This document shows positions 12,401 through 20,051 of a stretch of 30,461 nt of DNA, in pieces. A program made the translations under genes and the position numbers. This stretch comes from Saccoglossus kowalevskii (lineage: Eukaryota; Hemichordata; Enteropneusta; Harrimaniidae). The DNA lies in the NCBI RefSeq assembly GCF_000003605.2, contig NW_003130854.1, forward strand, positions 2,809,157 through 2,839,617, read 5' to 3'. Every line of letters starts with the position of its first letter. The first letter of the stretch is position 1. Below the pieces are notes generated by a model, which had not been told where the DNA came from, searched no databases, and worked only from the letters and a program-made list of their open reading frames with translations.

Positions 12401-15400
12401 ACTAGTATGAAAACTCACTAGTTCCTACTTTCACCACAGAGGGCGCGACAAAAACGTCCAGTCTGGGTGATTTCGCGGTTACAGGAGATTTCCTGTTAAC
12501 ACCTCCATTTTTTTATTTTTTTTTATTTTTTTTAAATTTAAAAAAAAAAAAAATCGCCCAGACTGTGCCAGTCTAGGTTGAGCCCCGACATGGCTCCGAC
12601 TGTGTACATGTATATGCATCGAGGGCCCAACTATCAGATCCGAAATCACGCCCTCAATCGTCTGCTTCAAGTAAGCTCTTATTTCAATTATTGCGGAAAC
12701 AACATTGTTTGTAATTTCACACAATTTCTGGCTTGACGAAGATGTACCCGCCCTAATCTCTATTTGGCAGAGTGAAGAAATACATCTTTGCTAGCCAAGG
12801 ATTAAGTTTATTCGGCCATGCCTCTAAACAGACCTTGACAGAACGACCATCAAATATGTGTATTCTAACAGCGCCCCTAGTAGTCAGTTGCGGCTAATCA
12901 TTGTCCAATCAGTTTGCGTGTTACAAATTCCCCTTTGGCGTTTCATTTTAAACAAAATGGCGGCACCATGATATTTGTGATGATAAAATTGCGAAAGTTT
13001 ACACTATTGGTGCTCTCAAGCCTCATCTGGTACAGGCAATCAACACAGTTTTGTGTGGGAAGGATGTCTTCATAGCGACAAAAACAGGAAGTGGAATTTT
13101 GTTTTATAATTTGGTATGTCCATGCTGATTGGCGCCTTGTTTTGAGGCGCGCCCAATCAGATCTCACTGCTTAAGATACACAATTTGCCTATGCGATCCT
13201 ACACGGTATCGTGTAGAGGCCAATAGGTCAAAGACACGGAACCATGCGATTTGGACGATGGAAGAAATACTGTGATAGATTGATAGCTGATCTGGAAATA
13301 GAAAAATGGCGTACAAAATTATGCAACAAAAACTTGAACAGACTACTGAACAGATCTAATGGGAAATTAATGAAGTTATAAAAGACACCTAATATAAAAA
13401 TCGTAGAAGCGGTCATGGTGCGGCGACATGTTTTAACTCGGTCTAGGTTGACAACTGTTAGACGTATCACAACAGTTGAACAATTACAAGACTGTAATTT
13501 TACATGACAATAACTTAAGTGAATCGGCTGTAACACATTCAGCTTATTTTAGCTGTCGTGTATCCTTTTTTTTGAGATGCCTAAATCATAACACCAGTGC
13601 ATTGTCTCAGACTCGTGACTATTTCACTTTTTCTCCCAGCTCAACAGCATCGTGCCATGTAAAGAAACAACACAAGCACAACACCAAAACCTTTTTCAGC
13701 CATGTTGTTTTCATACTAAGGGCACTGTTCCTTTCAGCTCTGATCGAACTGAATTGAACTTTGGCAGATCTCGGCTCCTGATCGGCCCAACGCATTGGAG
13801 ATAATCTCCTGTTAATCGTGGGAGGAGCAGTAGTTTGGCTCCGATAGAATGCTGCCGTGTGAACGTAGCAAGGGTCACCCTCATCATCATTCAGATTTGT
13901 CAATGTCACTGTTGATCGTCCTTAAATTGATTATGATGTCTACAAGATCTTGTAGTGAGCAACTGGTCAAGATTAACTGCAGTGCACACAGTTAATCATC
14001 ACCAATGTCTTCATCCTCCTGCGCCACAGTTTTGTCTCTGTCACTGAAGCAACAAAGATCATTTATCTCATTTATATACTTGTACCTACAAAAAACAAAT
14101 AAGCATTGAATTTATGAACACATGTTATTTCTTAACATTTCATGTTAATTCATTTGTTGACACCTCTAGGCAACAACATTAAGAGAGAACTGGAAACGCG
14201 CAGAAGCAGAAATCTTTAAACTGGATGAAATGATAGAGGTTGTTCGCAAAGTAAGATATTACTATTTTTTTCCTCTCTCTTCCTGTTGTTCCTACACAAT
14301 TAAATACTATTATCTGTGATGCAATGTAAAGTACTGTAGGGGAAATTTTAACTCTGTTTCAATTTAGCGTATTTGTTTAGCCAGTACCGTTAGAGTCCCA
14401 ATATAAACCGCAGCTTATATTACAATGTATCAATTTAAAAATTGGGGTCAAAAGCTCAAGTTTGGGGTGCGGTTTATATTACATATATATTGCAATCACT
14501 AAATGGGCGTGGTCATTTTTTCCCCCCACAACACATGCACAAAACAATACTCTGAATATAGACATCGTGGAAGAGTGAAAGGCCTTACTTTGGCGTCACG
14601 AAATGCTGAAAAAATAGTCGATCAAAAAAACTGTCACATGATAAAAAATATTACTTGGTATATTCAATGTAATATGCATTTATTTAACAGAAAGTATATT
14701 CTAACAGAAGTTTCAAATAAAAACAGACACAAATGTATTGCTTAGTAGCTACTGATCACGGTATGGTAGTGCTTTCCCGCCATGTTGTGGTTCACATGTG
14801 AATAACTTGTATTCGAAGTGTTGAAATTGTTGATTATTATTACTATATTAACGCACGAAAAATAAATTTGTTGAATTGTTATGAAATGCAAGTAAAATTC
14901 AACTTTGGTCAAATGTAAACGCTCGATGCAATACGATATCCGCCATGTTTTTTGAATGTAAACGAGACTGTTTATTGACCGGAGAGGTCAAGTCGCTGAC
15001 TAACCAATCAAAATGCTGGATGGTGCCAACGTGTTTGAAATACCATAGCTCATTTAAATATGTTAATGACAGTTCAGCGACTTCATGGTGAACGCAACAT
15101 GGAAGAGATTTACCGATAATGTAGTGCGATCTTTTGGCTTTGATTTTTTGGTTTAATCAAGAAATTATTTTTTTTCGAAAGATAAACTGAGCATTGATGA
15201 AGAATTCAACACTTTTACAGTGATAATAGCTAATTGTCGAAAACTTGCGAAACACGAACATATTCATAAGGAGTATTGACAAATGTTGCCGCCAAAACAA
15301 AAGCATTTTCATCACGTGTCCAGCATCCTATTATTGCTGAACAATAAATAAGTGGGAATACTTTTAGGCACGTCATCGAAACAAATAAATATGATTAGGA

Positions 15401-16153
15401 ACAATGTCGTTTTGAACCAGCTGGTTGAAACAATGAAGTCAGTCACGGTCTTGTTGAATTGGGGGTGCGGTTAGTAATACGCACTTCTCCTATTTTCAAT
15501 ATTTGTTAAGAACTCTTTAACCCCGAAGCCAGAATTTGTAGTGTGGTTACTATTACATATGCTGATTATATTAGGACTTTAATGGTAGGTTAAATTCGTT
15601 TGGTTTTAACAAAATAAACTAAGCATGAAACTGTATTCAGTACATGTACATGTAGTGTTCCATGTATGTAGAAGTACATGCAAATGTATGTAAGGGCTAA
15701 AATAATACCACAGCCTATTTGATGAAAATTAACATCCTTTTCAGTTTGATATTGTGAAAATATGGTAAAGTATGCATAAAGGCAGTGCAGTAATTGATTG
15801 TGTAGTGGAGGTTGATGCAAACCATACTGCCACAGTACATACTTGCGTTACTCTCATGATATTATAATTATACTGTGTCTTTGTGTCAGGGAAAAATGTG
15901 AATGTTCAAATGAGTGCTGATACAGCTTTCACAAATTGGCTAATACTATTGTTTCGGGTGTTAGCTGTATAATAATACGACATCACAATCTTTATGGATG
16001 ATGTTGTGAATATATGGCTGAATTAGTTTTGCTAAAGCAATAATTTATGGTTCATCACTTTATTTGTAGACATTGGAGCAAGAATCAGATGTTGTACAAC
16101 GCTTTCCTAAACTGATAGAACTTGCACAGTATGTTGAAGGAAAAGACAGTTAA
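292..16153 (+). CDS. Large coiled-coil protein, 3' part of gene (13 exons, 707 residues to stop)
   Basis: Spliced CDS: 292-411, 1309-1443, 2682-2774, 3033-3249, 3942-4152, 4739-4892, 5704-5891, 7253-7424, 7926-8284, 8577-8811, 10791-10865, 14170-14250, 16070-16153. Every junction has a usable acceptor and donor and the phases agree throughout (0,0,0,1,2,0,2,0,2,0,0,0), giving 2124 nt including TAA. The product is rich in Glu, Lys, Gln and Leu with heptad-like spacing, so it should form long parallel coiled coils. The break is at about residues 430-515, rich in Ser, Thr, Asp and Pro. The first exon in view starts in phase 0 with no start codon, so the N-terminus is upstream of the window. No catalytic or membrane segment is seen. 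A structural role (centrosome, cilium, synaptonemal complex or similar) is an inference from composition only; I do not recognise the family. AATAAA hexamers follow at 16296 and 16380. Confidence 0.85.
1309..1443 (+). CDS. Coiled-coil gene, exon b
   Basis: Acceptor CCTGTAG ends at 1308; the strong donor ATG|GTAAGT is at 1443/1444. 135 nt, phase 0 to 0, starting ISALKLDN and ending ERKKALM. Reading on past the donor stays open to 1644, but that extension loses coiled-coil composition and is most likely intron. Confidence 0.87.
2682..2774 (+). CDS. Coiled-coil gene, exon c
   Basis: Pyrimidine-rich acceptor TTTTCTAG ends at 2681; donor AAG|GTACCT at 2774/2775. 93 nt, 31 residues (TTKKSELATLTEHL...), phase 0 on both sides. 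It is too short to show up as an isolated open frame, but it joins both neighbours without a phase change. Confidence 0.82.
3033..3249 (+). CDS. Coiled-coil gene, exon d
   Basis: Acceptor TTGCTTTTCAG ends at 3032; donor GAAG|GTATAG at 3249/3250. 217 nt, leaving phase 1. Residues run from DASLRMREENVSE to VNNYKE. The frame stays open to 3431 without splicing, but the following residues are non-polar and unlike the rest. The next exon supplies exactly the two bases needed. Confidence 0.85.
3942..4152 (+). CDS. Coiled-coil gene, exon e
   Basis: Acceptor CAATTTCAG ends at 3941; donor CA|GTGAGT at 4152/4153. 211 nt, entered in phase 1 and left in phase 2. Dense heptads (ILTLTLELEKSHKENSELKE). The split Gln codon is completed by the first base of the next exon. 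Confidence 0.86.
4739..4892 (+). CDS. Coiled-coil gene, exon f
   Basis: Acceptor AACACAG ends at 4738; donor CAG|GTTTTA at 4892/4893, a weak donor. 154 nt, from phase 2 to phase 0. Residues run AFDDLNSMMDRINVLKKEN to STLEEQLQ. The upstream pyrimidine tract TTCTTCTTCT supports the acceptor. Confidence 0.84.
5704..5891 (+). CDS. Coiled-coil gene, exon g
   Basis: Acceptor CTATTCAG ends at 5703; strong donor GG|GTAAGT at 5891/5892. 188 nt, phase 0 to 2. An internal AAG|GTAGAA at 5799 could act as an alternative donor. The full exon is favoured because coiled-coil sequence continues through it (ending LKDTVEKIG). Confidence 0.84.
7253..7424 (+). CDS. Coiled-coil gene, exon h
   Basis: Acceptor TTCTTTATTAG ends at 7252; donor CAG|GTGAGA at 7424/7425. 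172 nt, phase 2 to 0. Coiled coil (ELDECQTELDNTKAQAQW) passes into a less charged helical stretch (SQVVVALREDIYSMLEFL). The open frame further 5' is intronic: it adds a Pro/Ser-rich stretch over a pyrimidine-rich tract. Confidence 0.83.
7926..8284 (+). CDS. Coiled-coil gene, exon i: Ser/Thr-rich break in the coil
   Basis: Acceptor TAATGCAG ends at 7925; strong donor AC|GTGAGT at 8284/8285. 359 nt, phase 0 to 2, the longest exon in view. The first ~80 residues are rich in Ser, Asp, Pro and Thr (for example VSSLVSSVLNAV, then STGDPDKRPTLSGSDSS) and should be flexible. The last ~40 (QLVGIRDMLTDVCRLVQVLE) return to helix. Confidence 0.86.
8577..8811 (+). CDS. Coiled-coil gene, exon j (GC donor)
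   Basis: Acceptor CTTGTAG ends at 8576. The donor is CAG|GCAAGT at 8811/8812, a GC donor in otherwise ideal context; no GT donor nearby keeps the frame. 235 nt, phase 2 to 0. Residues include MERLKERYNFDIELVKDQL and end QQSHIQ. The next intron contains the assembly gap, yet the frame resumes correctly at 10791. Confidence 0.82.
9113..9691. mobile_element. Candidate short TIR element in intron
   Basis: TAAAAAAAGGAGCAGTGA at 9113-9130 is matched by the inverted TCACTGCTCCTTTTTTTT at 9674-9691, with AGCT outside both ends. The 579-bp interval has no coding capacity. AGCT could be a 4-bp target duplication or, being palindromic, simply the outer part of the inverted repeat. The A-run inflates the match, so the call rests on GGAGCAGTGA. 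Confidence 0.4.
10091..10695. other. Assembly gap (605 N)
   Basis: Unbroken run of N within the intron between exons j and k of the coiled-coil gene. Open frames running through it have no meaning. The true length is unknown. Confidence 0.99.
10791..10865 (+). CDS. Coiled-coil gene, exon k
   Basis: Acceptor TCTTGAGCAG ends at 10790; donor CAT|GTGAGT at 10865/10866. 75 nt, 25 residues (VQRLKLSILEKDEYYQAQ then STTATRH), phase 0 on both sides. It lies ~95 bases after the N run. A further exon hidden in the gap cannot be excluded. Confidence 0.78.
10962..11414. repeat. Interspersed repeat with AGCTCCGC hairpin and internal ~155-bp repeats
   Basis: TAGCTCCGCTGT at 10962-10973 is inverted as ACAGCGGAGCTA at 11403-11414. 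The left end also folds on itself (AGCTCCGC at 10963 against GCGGAGCT at 10986). Inside are two diverged tandem copies, 11044-11197 and 11198-11353, and the start of a third at 11354. Each begins CGACTTCTT or similar and ends near AAAAGTGATATTTT. Related sequence seems to continue to about 11440 (CCGAGAGGCTGCTTGTT). No protein is encoded. The type is inferred as a non-autonomous element. Confidence 0.6.
11922..12575. mobile_element. Non-autonomous TIR transposon (MULE-like), copy 1, with 9-bp TSD
   Basis: The termini TAGACTGGC (11922) and GCCAGTCTA (ending 12575) are flanked by the direct duplication GGTTGAGCC (11913-11921 and 12576-12584). The inverted similarity runs deeper: left CCAGCTGTGGTGATTTTTTT against the reverse complement of CCAGACTGTGCC and an A-run. 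A second block near 11990-12020 (CGTGAAACCACC..AGACTGG) matches 12460-12480. 654 bp with no transposase. The 9-bp duplication and long diverged TIRs suit a Mutator-like origin, but a superfamily cannot be proved here. It shares termini with the element at 16929. Confidence 0.82.
12108..12175. repeat. 34-bp tandem duplication inside TIR copy 1
   Basis: Two adjacent 34-base copies (12108-12141, 12142-12175), each ACGAGGTAAA...CTGTGGCGATC, differ at two positions. It is probably a local duplication after insertion. Confidence 0.75.
12585..12953. other. Intronic stretch without gene
   Basis: Single-copy-looking sequence between TIR copy 1 and the helicase fragment. It has moderate GC and no supported frame on either strand. 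CCAAT occurs at about 12905, just upstream of the helicase-like fragment. Confidence 0.5.
12954..12964 (+). promoter_or_regulatory. YY1-type motif (AAAATGGCGGC)
   Basis: Matches the AAnATGGCGGC consensus at all positions and overlaps the ATG of the helicase-like fragment, the usual arrangement at YY1-bound promoters with short 5' UTRs. Whether it is bound here is unknown. Confidence 0.35.
12957..13113 (+). pseudogene. RecQ-like helicase first-exon fragment, Walker A broken
   Basis: From 12970 the + frame reads DDKIAKVYTIGALKPH, then VQAINTVLCGKDVFIATKTG and SGILFYN, up to a GTATGT donor-like site at 13114. This matches the start of superfamily 2 (RecQ-type) helicases: a KP-x-Q motif followed by G(K/R)DVF...TGxGKS. 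Here the Q is Leu and the Walker A GKS is GI, one codon short, so ATP binding would be lost. ATGGCGGCACC at 12957 would be a natural start but is out of frame with the motif, so a frameshift is implied. CCAAT (12905) and a YY1-type AAAATGGCGGC lie just 5'. It looks like a duplicated promoter plus exon 1 of a helicase gene, decayed inside this intron. Confidence 0.6.
14170..14250 (+). CDS. Coiled-coil gene, exon l
   Basis: Acceptor ACACCTCTAG ends at 14169; donor AAA|GTAAGA at 14250/14251. 81 nt, 27 residues (ATTLRENWKRAEAEIFKLDE then MIEVVRK), phase 0 on both sides. Nothing between 10866 and 14169 gives another in-frame exon that I can support. Confidence 0.82.
14383..15490. mobile_element. 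Candidate non-autonomous element with AACCGCA ends
   Basis: The left side (14383-14485) has AATATAAACCGCA and then TGCGGTTTATATTAC. The right side (about 15460-15480) has GGGGGTGCGGTTAGTAATAC, an approximate inverse of the left. The ~1 kb between has no coding frame worth calling. Terminal sequences of this kind recur in animal DNA-transposon relics, but I found no clean terminal repeat or target duplication. Confidence 0.3.
16070..16153 (+). CDS. Coiled-coil gene, terminal exon with stop
   Basis: Acceptor TTATTTGTAG ends at 16069. 84 nt coding TLEQESDVVQRFPKLIELAQ, then seven residues and TAA at 16151-16153. The helical C-terminus with VVQRFPKL is the best handle for family identification. 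Confidence 0.84.
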   Translation, partial: TLEQESDVVQRFPKLIELAQYVEGKDS

Positions 16154-16295
16154 GACCATGATGTGGATGAAGCCGTCTTTATATACAGTGCATAGTTTTT
16201 GAATCACTGCCAGTGAAATATTTACCAGTATTTATATATAAGTCAGTCATTGAGTACAGCCAATGATTTCTGAAATCTACGGTGATTTTGAGAAT

Positions 16296-16385
16296 AATAA
16301 AATGTTCTTCTTACATCATTACCTCACCAATCAAAATATGTCTATTCATCAGGTGCCCTGAAGAAATATTTTGTATATAAATAAA
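16296..16385 (+). promoter_or_regulatory. Poly(A) signals of the coiled-coil gene
   Basis: AATAAA occurs at 16296-16301 and again at 16380-16385, about 145 and 230 bases after the stop codon. Either could direct 3'-end formation, giving a 3' UTR of roughly 160-250 bases. Confidence 0.5.
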
Positions 16386-16919
16386 TTTGCATATTAATTA
16401 CTATTTTGTCAAACTAGTACAACTGTGTTTTTTTCATATGTGGGGGGGGGGTGTCAGTAATTGTTCGCTTCTCTCTTTTTGTGAAATGTCCTCAAAGAGA
16501 TGCATTTGTTGTTCTCGGCCAATTGCTAGCATTAATTGTCTACACTAGACAAAAAAGGTTTTGTTATTGCAAAGGGAAAATTTAAAGTCAGTTTTATTAC
16601 TGCATCCCAATTTATTGCTCACATAAGCTATATGTTGGTCTGGTTTGTTGAAAATTACATGCATTTTGGCCCAGAGGTAATCTTGCTATGTGGTGTTCTG
16701 TTATCTGTAAAAAAAAAAAACTTTACTGCCATACCCTGTAGATGGTTGGTTGCCAGTCTCAACAAAGGGCAGTTAGAATAATTAAGTTGAATGGCACAGT
16801 CTGAAATATCTGCATAATAATAATAATTTATCTAAAGATCTGCCAAACATATTTCAGTATCAACTTGCACTACCTAACATGTTACAAATGAAACTTGATG
16901 CATATATGGTCTGGCACAA
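16386..16919. other. Intergenic, no gene seen
   Basis: Between the coiled-coil gene's poly(A) signals and TIR copy 2. It contains G10 (16442-16451) and an A-run near 16710. Short open frames lack splice, homology or composition support. Confidence 0.6.
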
Positions 16920-16928
16920 TGCATAGAC

Positions 16929-17516
16929 TAGACTGGCAAAGTCGGGACTTCTTTTTTGTTTTACAAAAAGAAATATTTAATTGTTTTAAGTCCTTTTAGC
17001 ATGATTGCGAAAACTAACCTGACTGCTAAAGAAATCCTGACTGGACGCATGGTATTGATTATTCATGATGGGTGTGTGGAAGTAAACATGACCTTTTAAA
17101 GGTTGGTTTGATTCGATCGCAGAGATGGATACTTAAACTTTTTTAAATGCAAAGGCGATACTTTCATCCATGTTCACTGAAAACAAGTCAATTTAATGTC
17201 CAATGTATATAAGTAGTCTTTCAAAATCGCCAGGACCTCAGAAGTGAAAGGTCACGTACATTAACATAGATAAAAGATGACGTATACACCTGCACTTCGA
17301 TTGTCAATGCTAGTCGACATATTTTAATTAGCATAATGACCGGAGTGATTCCGCTCCGGTTTTCACTTTAATGCAGGGGGTTGCCTGCAGATGCGTCCAG
17401 TTGGGATTTCTTTCGCAGTCACGCTAGTTTTCGCAATCGCGTTAAAAGGCTAAATTGACAATTAAATATATATTTTTTTTTTAAAACCAAAAAGAAGTCC
17501 CGACTTTGCCAGTCTA
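16929..17516. mobile_element. Non-autonomous TIR transposon (MULE-like), copy 2, long TIRs and perfect 9-bp TSD
   Basis: TAGACTGGCAAAGTCGGGAC begins at 16929; its inverse GTCCCGACTTTGCCAGTCTA ends at 17516. TGCATAGAC is duplicated exactly at 16920-16928 and 17517-17525. The inverted repeats extend inward to GACTGGACGCAT (ending 17050) and ATGCGTCCAG (from 17391), so the TIRs are ~122 and ~126 bp, aligned with few mismatches. They include GATTGCGAAAACTA and AAAGAAATCC blocks. The ~340-bp centre has no transposase and contains hairpins at 17339-17358 (CCGGAG...CTCCGG) and 17371-17390. It shares terminal and subterminal motifs with copy 1 and looks younger. Confidence 0.9.
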
Positions 17517-17770
17517 TGCATAGACCTGCACTCAGTTTTCACCAATATTTCAACCAATGAGATTTCAATGAAACTTTAGTACATAAAACCCTAAAAATAT
17601 AATTGACGTAAACATGTTAATCAATAAACATAATTTGCATTTATAACAAGATATTTCAGAGCAATTACGCTACATTTTAACATCAACTATGGAATCATTG
17701 AAAATCCATACCATCTGCAGAAGGCATTAAGCTATCTTCTGGATCAACTCCAGGACACTGCGTTTCACTT

Positions 17771-18271
17771 TCACAGGTCACAAATTGTAAATGATGTTCT
17801 GACAAACATACTGCAAAATAATCCTGGTGTACTTGCATTAAAAGCTACAGCATAATTGTACACAGAGCCAATAAATCTGTAAAACAAGAGTCCATCCGTT
17901 TTACACAAGTCAACACCTGTGTTGCACAGACTACTAAACATATCTTCGCCAGTTATAAATTGAGCATTTGTGTAGAAAGTATCCCAAAATAGCTTTTTGC
18001 TAAAGCCACGGAAGTATGTAACAGTCACAGCCACCATATGTATACCATTTGTAAAGAACAGTGTAAAAGAGACACCCCCTGCAGGTTTATATCACCCACT
18101 AGTGACGAATGCAGGCGATTCATATCTAAATACAGATTATCACATGCCCTGGCTCTGAGCTGTACATAAGCTGGCTTATCAACATTGAACAACTGCATTC
18201 CAACGTCCAGTTCCTTCATAATGTAACCATACTCTACAATCACCCTCATGATTTCCATTATACTTTGGTGA
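17771..18271 (-). pseudogene. Nuclease-like fragment, acidic motif and GCDY-like region
   Basis: From 18271 the minus frame reads SPKYNGNHEGDCRVWLHYEG and stops at 18181-18179. A different frame carries on with LFNVDKPAYVQLRARACDN and LYLDMNRLHSSLVGDINL. GGTGGCTGTGAC (18034-18023) gives GGCDC in yet another frame, followed by YFRGFSKKLFW and FWDTFYTNAQFITGE, open to a stop at 17771. The order matches a FEN1/XPG-like core, and the frame jumps mark it as a pseudogene. Confidence 0.55.
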
Positions 18272-18518
18272 CCTTGACACCGTTAAATTATTTGGGCAGT
18301 TTTCTCGCCATCAAATCAACCTGCGTGAATAAAAGACTAACCTTACCCATAATCAAAAATGTTCCTGATACTAAATTATTCGCTCATCTCTTAAATAATT
18401 TTTTTTCAGCTGTGAGGCAAGCGACTCGCACAAGAAATAACATCTTCATCAGCTGCCTTGTGAGTGTCCCTTCTGAGTCTCAATTTTCTTAGAACTCGCA
18501 CCATTTCGTTTGGCATAA

Positions 18519-18788
18519 TCAGATACTACATCTACTTCTGTTGCACCAAATAAATTGAATTACCCAGCGTTTATACAAGGATTCAATGTAGTCATAGAAT
18601 GTCTTGTGATCACCAATAGGACAGGTGTTGAACATGAACATTTCGTCAATAATACAACAGAGATCTGTACTAGCTTTTGCCGCATTGGACAATTCACAAA
18701 AAAACAATTAGTATACTTACTCTTGAGCACTTTGGTTATGTTGGATATACAAGGTATTTCAAGAGCAAATTTTAGCGCAATGATTTAA
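18519..18788 (-). pseudogene. Nuclease-like fragment, N-terminal part
   Basis: The minus strand reads LKFALEIPCISNITKVLK (18780-18724). In a second frame it reads STDLCCIIDEMFMFNTCPIG, then DHKTFYDYIESLYKRW (18707-18540), and in a third TEVDVVSDYAKRNGASSKK. The pattern (ID-x-MF-x-x-N, HKTF, then a beta strand VV-D followed by basic residues) resembles N-terminal regions of FEN1-like proteins in invertebrate repeats. Frame changes show decay. Confidence 0.45.
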
Positions 18789-19202
18789 CAAATCATATGG
18801 AAAATAAAATTTGTTTCAATACCCCTTCCTTCCTTTGAATCACATTATTGATTATCATACACGTTTGCATAGTGCAGTGTATCTTGTGTCTGCATGATAC
18901 TTAATAAAATGCTTGAGTGATATATCTGAAGCATTCACACTCCCAACTCGGCTCTTGTCATAGCACGGCCAAAAAAATGATATATATACATCTACTGATG
19001 TATATCTATATCTTACCCTGTGCAAACCACAATTCACTGATATCAAATTGAGCGAACATGGCAGTTGATAACACAACTGTATTCAACTATGCGTATAAAC
19101 ATTTACAGCATCTGCCGCATTGAGAAGAAGTCTGGTATCTGCAAATCATATCTATGAGCCGCCTCGATTACACTTTACATCATTTTTTGGAGTAGTCGCA
19201 AT

Positions 19203-19320
19203 TTACTTGATTGTAGTTAACTGATCTGAACCAGCTATCAGATATATGAAAAAACCATCTTCAGAATAGTCATCTAAAGTCCTAACACTACCAGGCTTCA
19301 GGATATTTATTAAATAGCAG
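19203..19320 (-). pseudogene. Short coding-like fragment of the minus-strand relic
   Basis: Minus frame reads LKPGSVRTLDDYSEDGFFI, then YLIAGSDQLTTI, ending at AA|GTAAAT, which could be a donor. I do not recognise the fragment. It is listed because of its position between protease-like and nuclease-like parts and its composition. Confidence 0.3.
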
Positions 19321-19659
19321 CACCAATGCGCATAACGTTAACTACTGGTGCATCAGTCTCATATACAGTGGGAGGCCACTTTTCTTAGTAGGTGACAAAA
19401 TCCGGACTTAGTTCAAATTTGCCAAGTTCTCATCTCTGAACTGGCAAATACAGATGAGTTCAGAGATCAGTTATTTTCCAATGAGACAAATTGAAGTTTG
19501 ACATTAGAAACCTTTTTGGTTCAGGGCAGCTGAAAATTGGAAAATGATTTCCTTTCAAAGAAACATCAACATGCTTAGACCGTTTTTCCTCAACAAATAA
19601 GCATCTTTTACTAAGTTATATAGACTACATGCTGTAACCTGGTGTGTATTCCTAGTGAT

Positions 19660-20034
19660 TCACTGATCATACAAGGATGTTTTGAAAAATTGTATATTTC
19701 TACATATTTTACCAGCAGCATTGTTTGAGAAGTTTGAAACTGAAACGTATAATTTAATCAGTTTTTGACATGAACATGAATTGGCAAACGTGAATTCTAT
19801 TGCATTTTCAAGTTTATAGCACTCTCCATACTGATCAGCATTAATTTCAGCAAGAAAACCAGATAGTGACAAACCAGGACAACAGAAAAAATGACATTTT
19901 GAAAATGAATAGGAAGTATGCAAATCAGAGATCTGCAAAAATTTAGAAGAGTCGGAGTGGGTGTCGTGTCTTTTTGGATAAACTTCCCTATACAACTGTA
20001 TCCCTAATTCAAAGACACTGTCAATCGCCGAACT
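19660..20034 (-). pseudogene. Protease-like fragment, C-terminal part
   Basis: Minus frame open from about 20034 (SAIDSVFELGIQLYREVYPK) to a stop at 19660. It continues the fragment at 20210-20052 in another frame: the D-SVFELG-QLY helix, a later LQISDLHTSYSF segment, then LENAIEFTF. These resemble the order (helix, L-x-x-SDLP, loop, EDAL helix) of those peptidase-like domains. The fold call is my inference. Confidence 0.5.
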
Positions 20035-20051
20035 GTTTCAGTAAGAAACCT

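Noticed and set aside
13243-13380. Short + frame beginning MRFGRWKKYC
   Set aside because: Only ~46 codons, no domain, no splice sites that join it to the helicase fragment or the coiled-coil gene.
18720-18721. A 47-nt intron (CAAGA|GTAAGT...CAAAAG) that would join two nuclease-like pieces in phase at about 18674-18720
   Set aside because: Too short for a normal animal intron, and neighbouring frame changes already show the locus is decayed.
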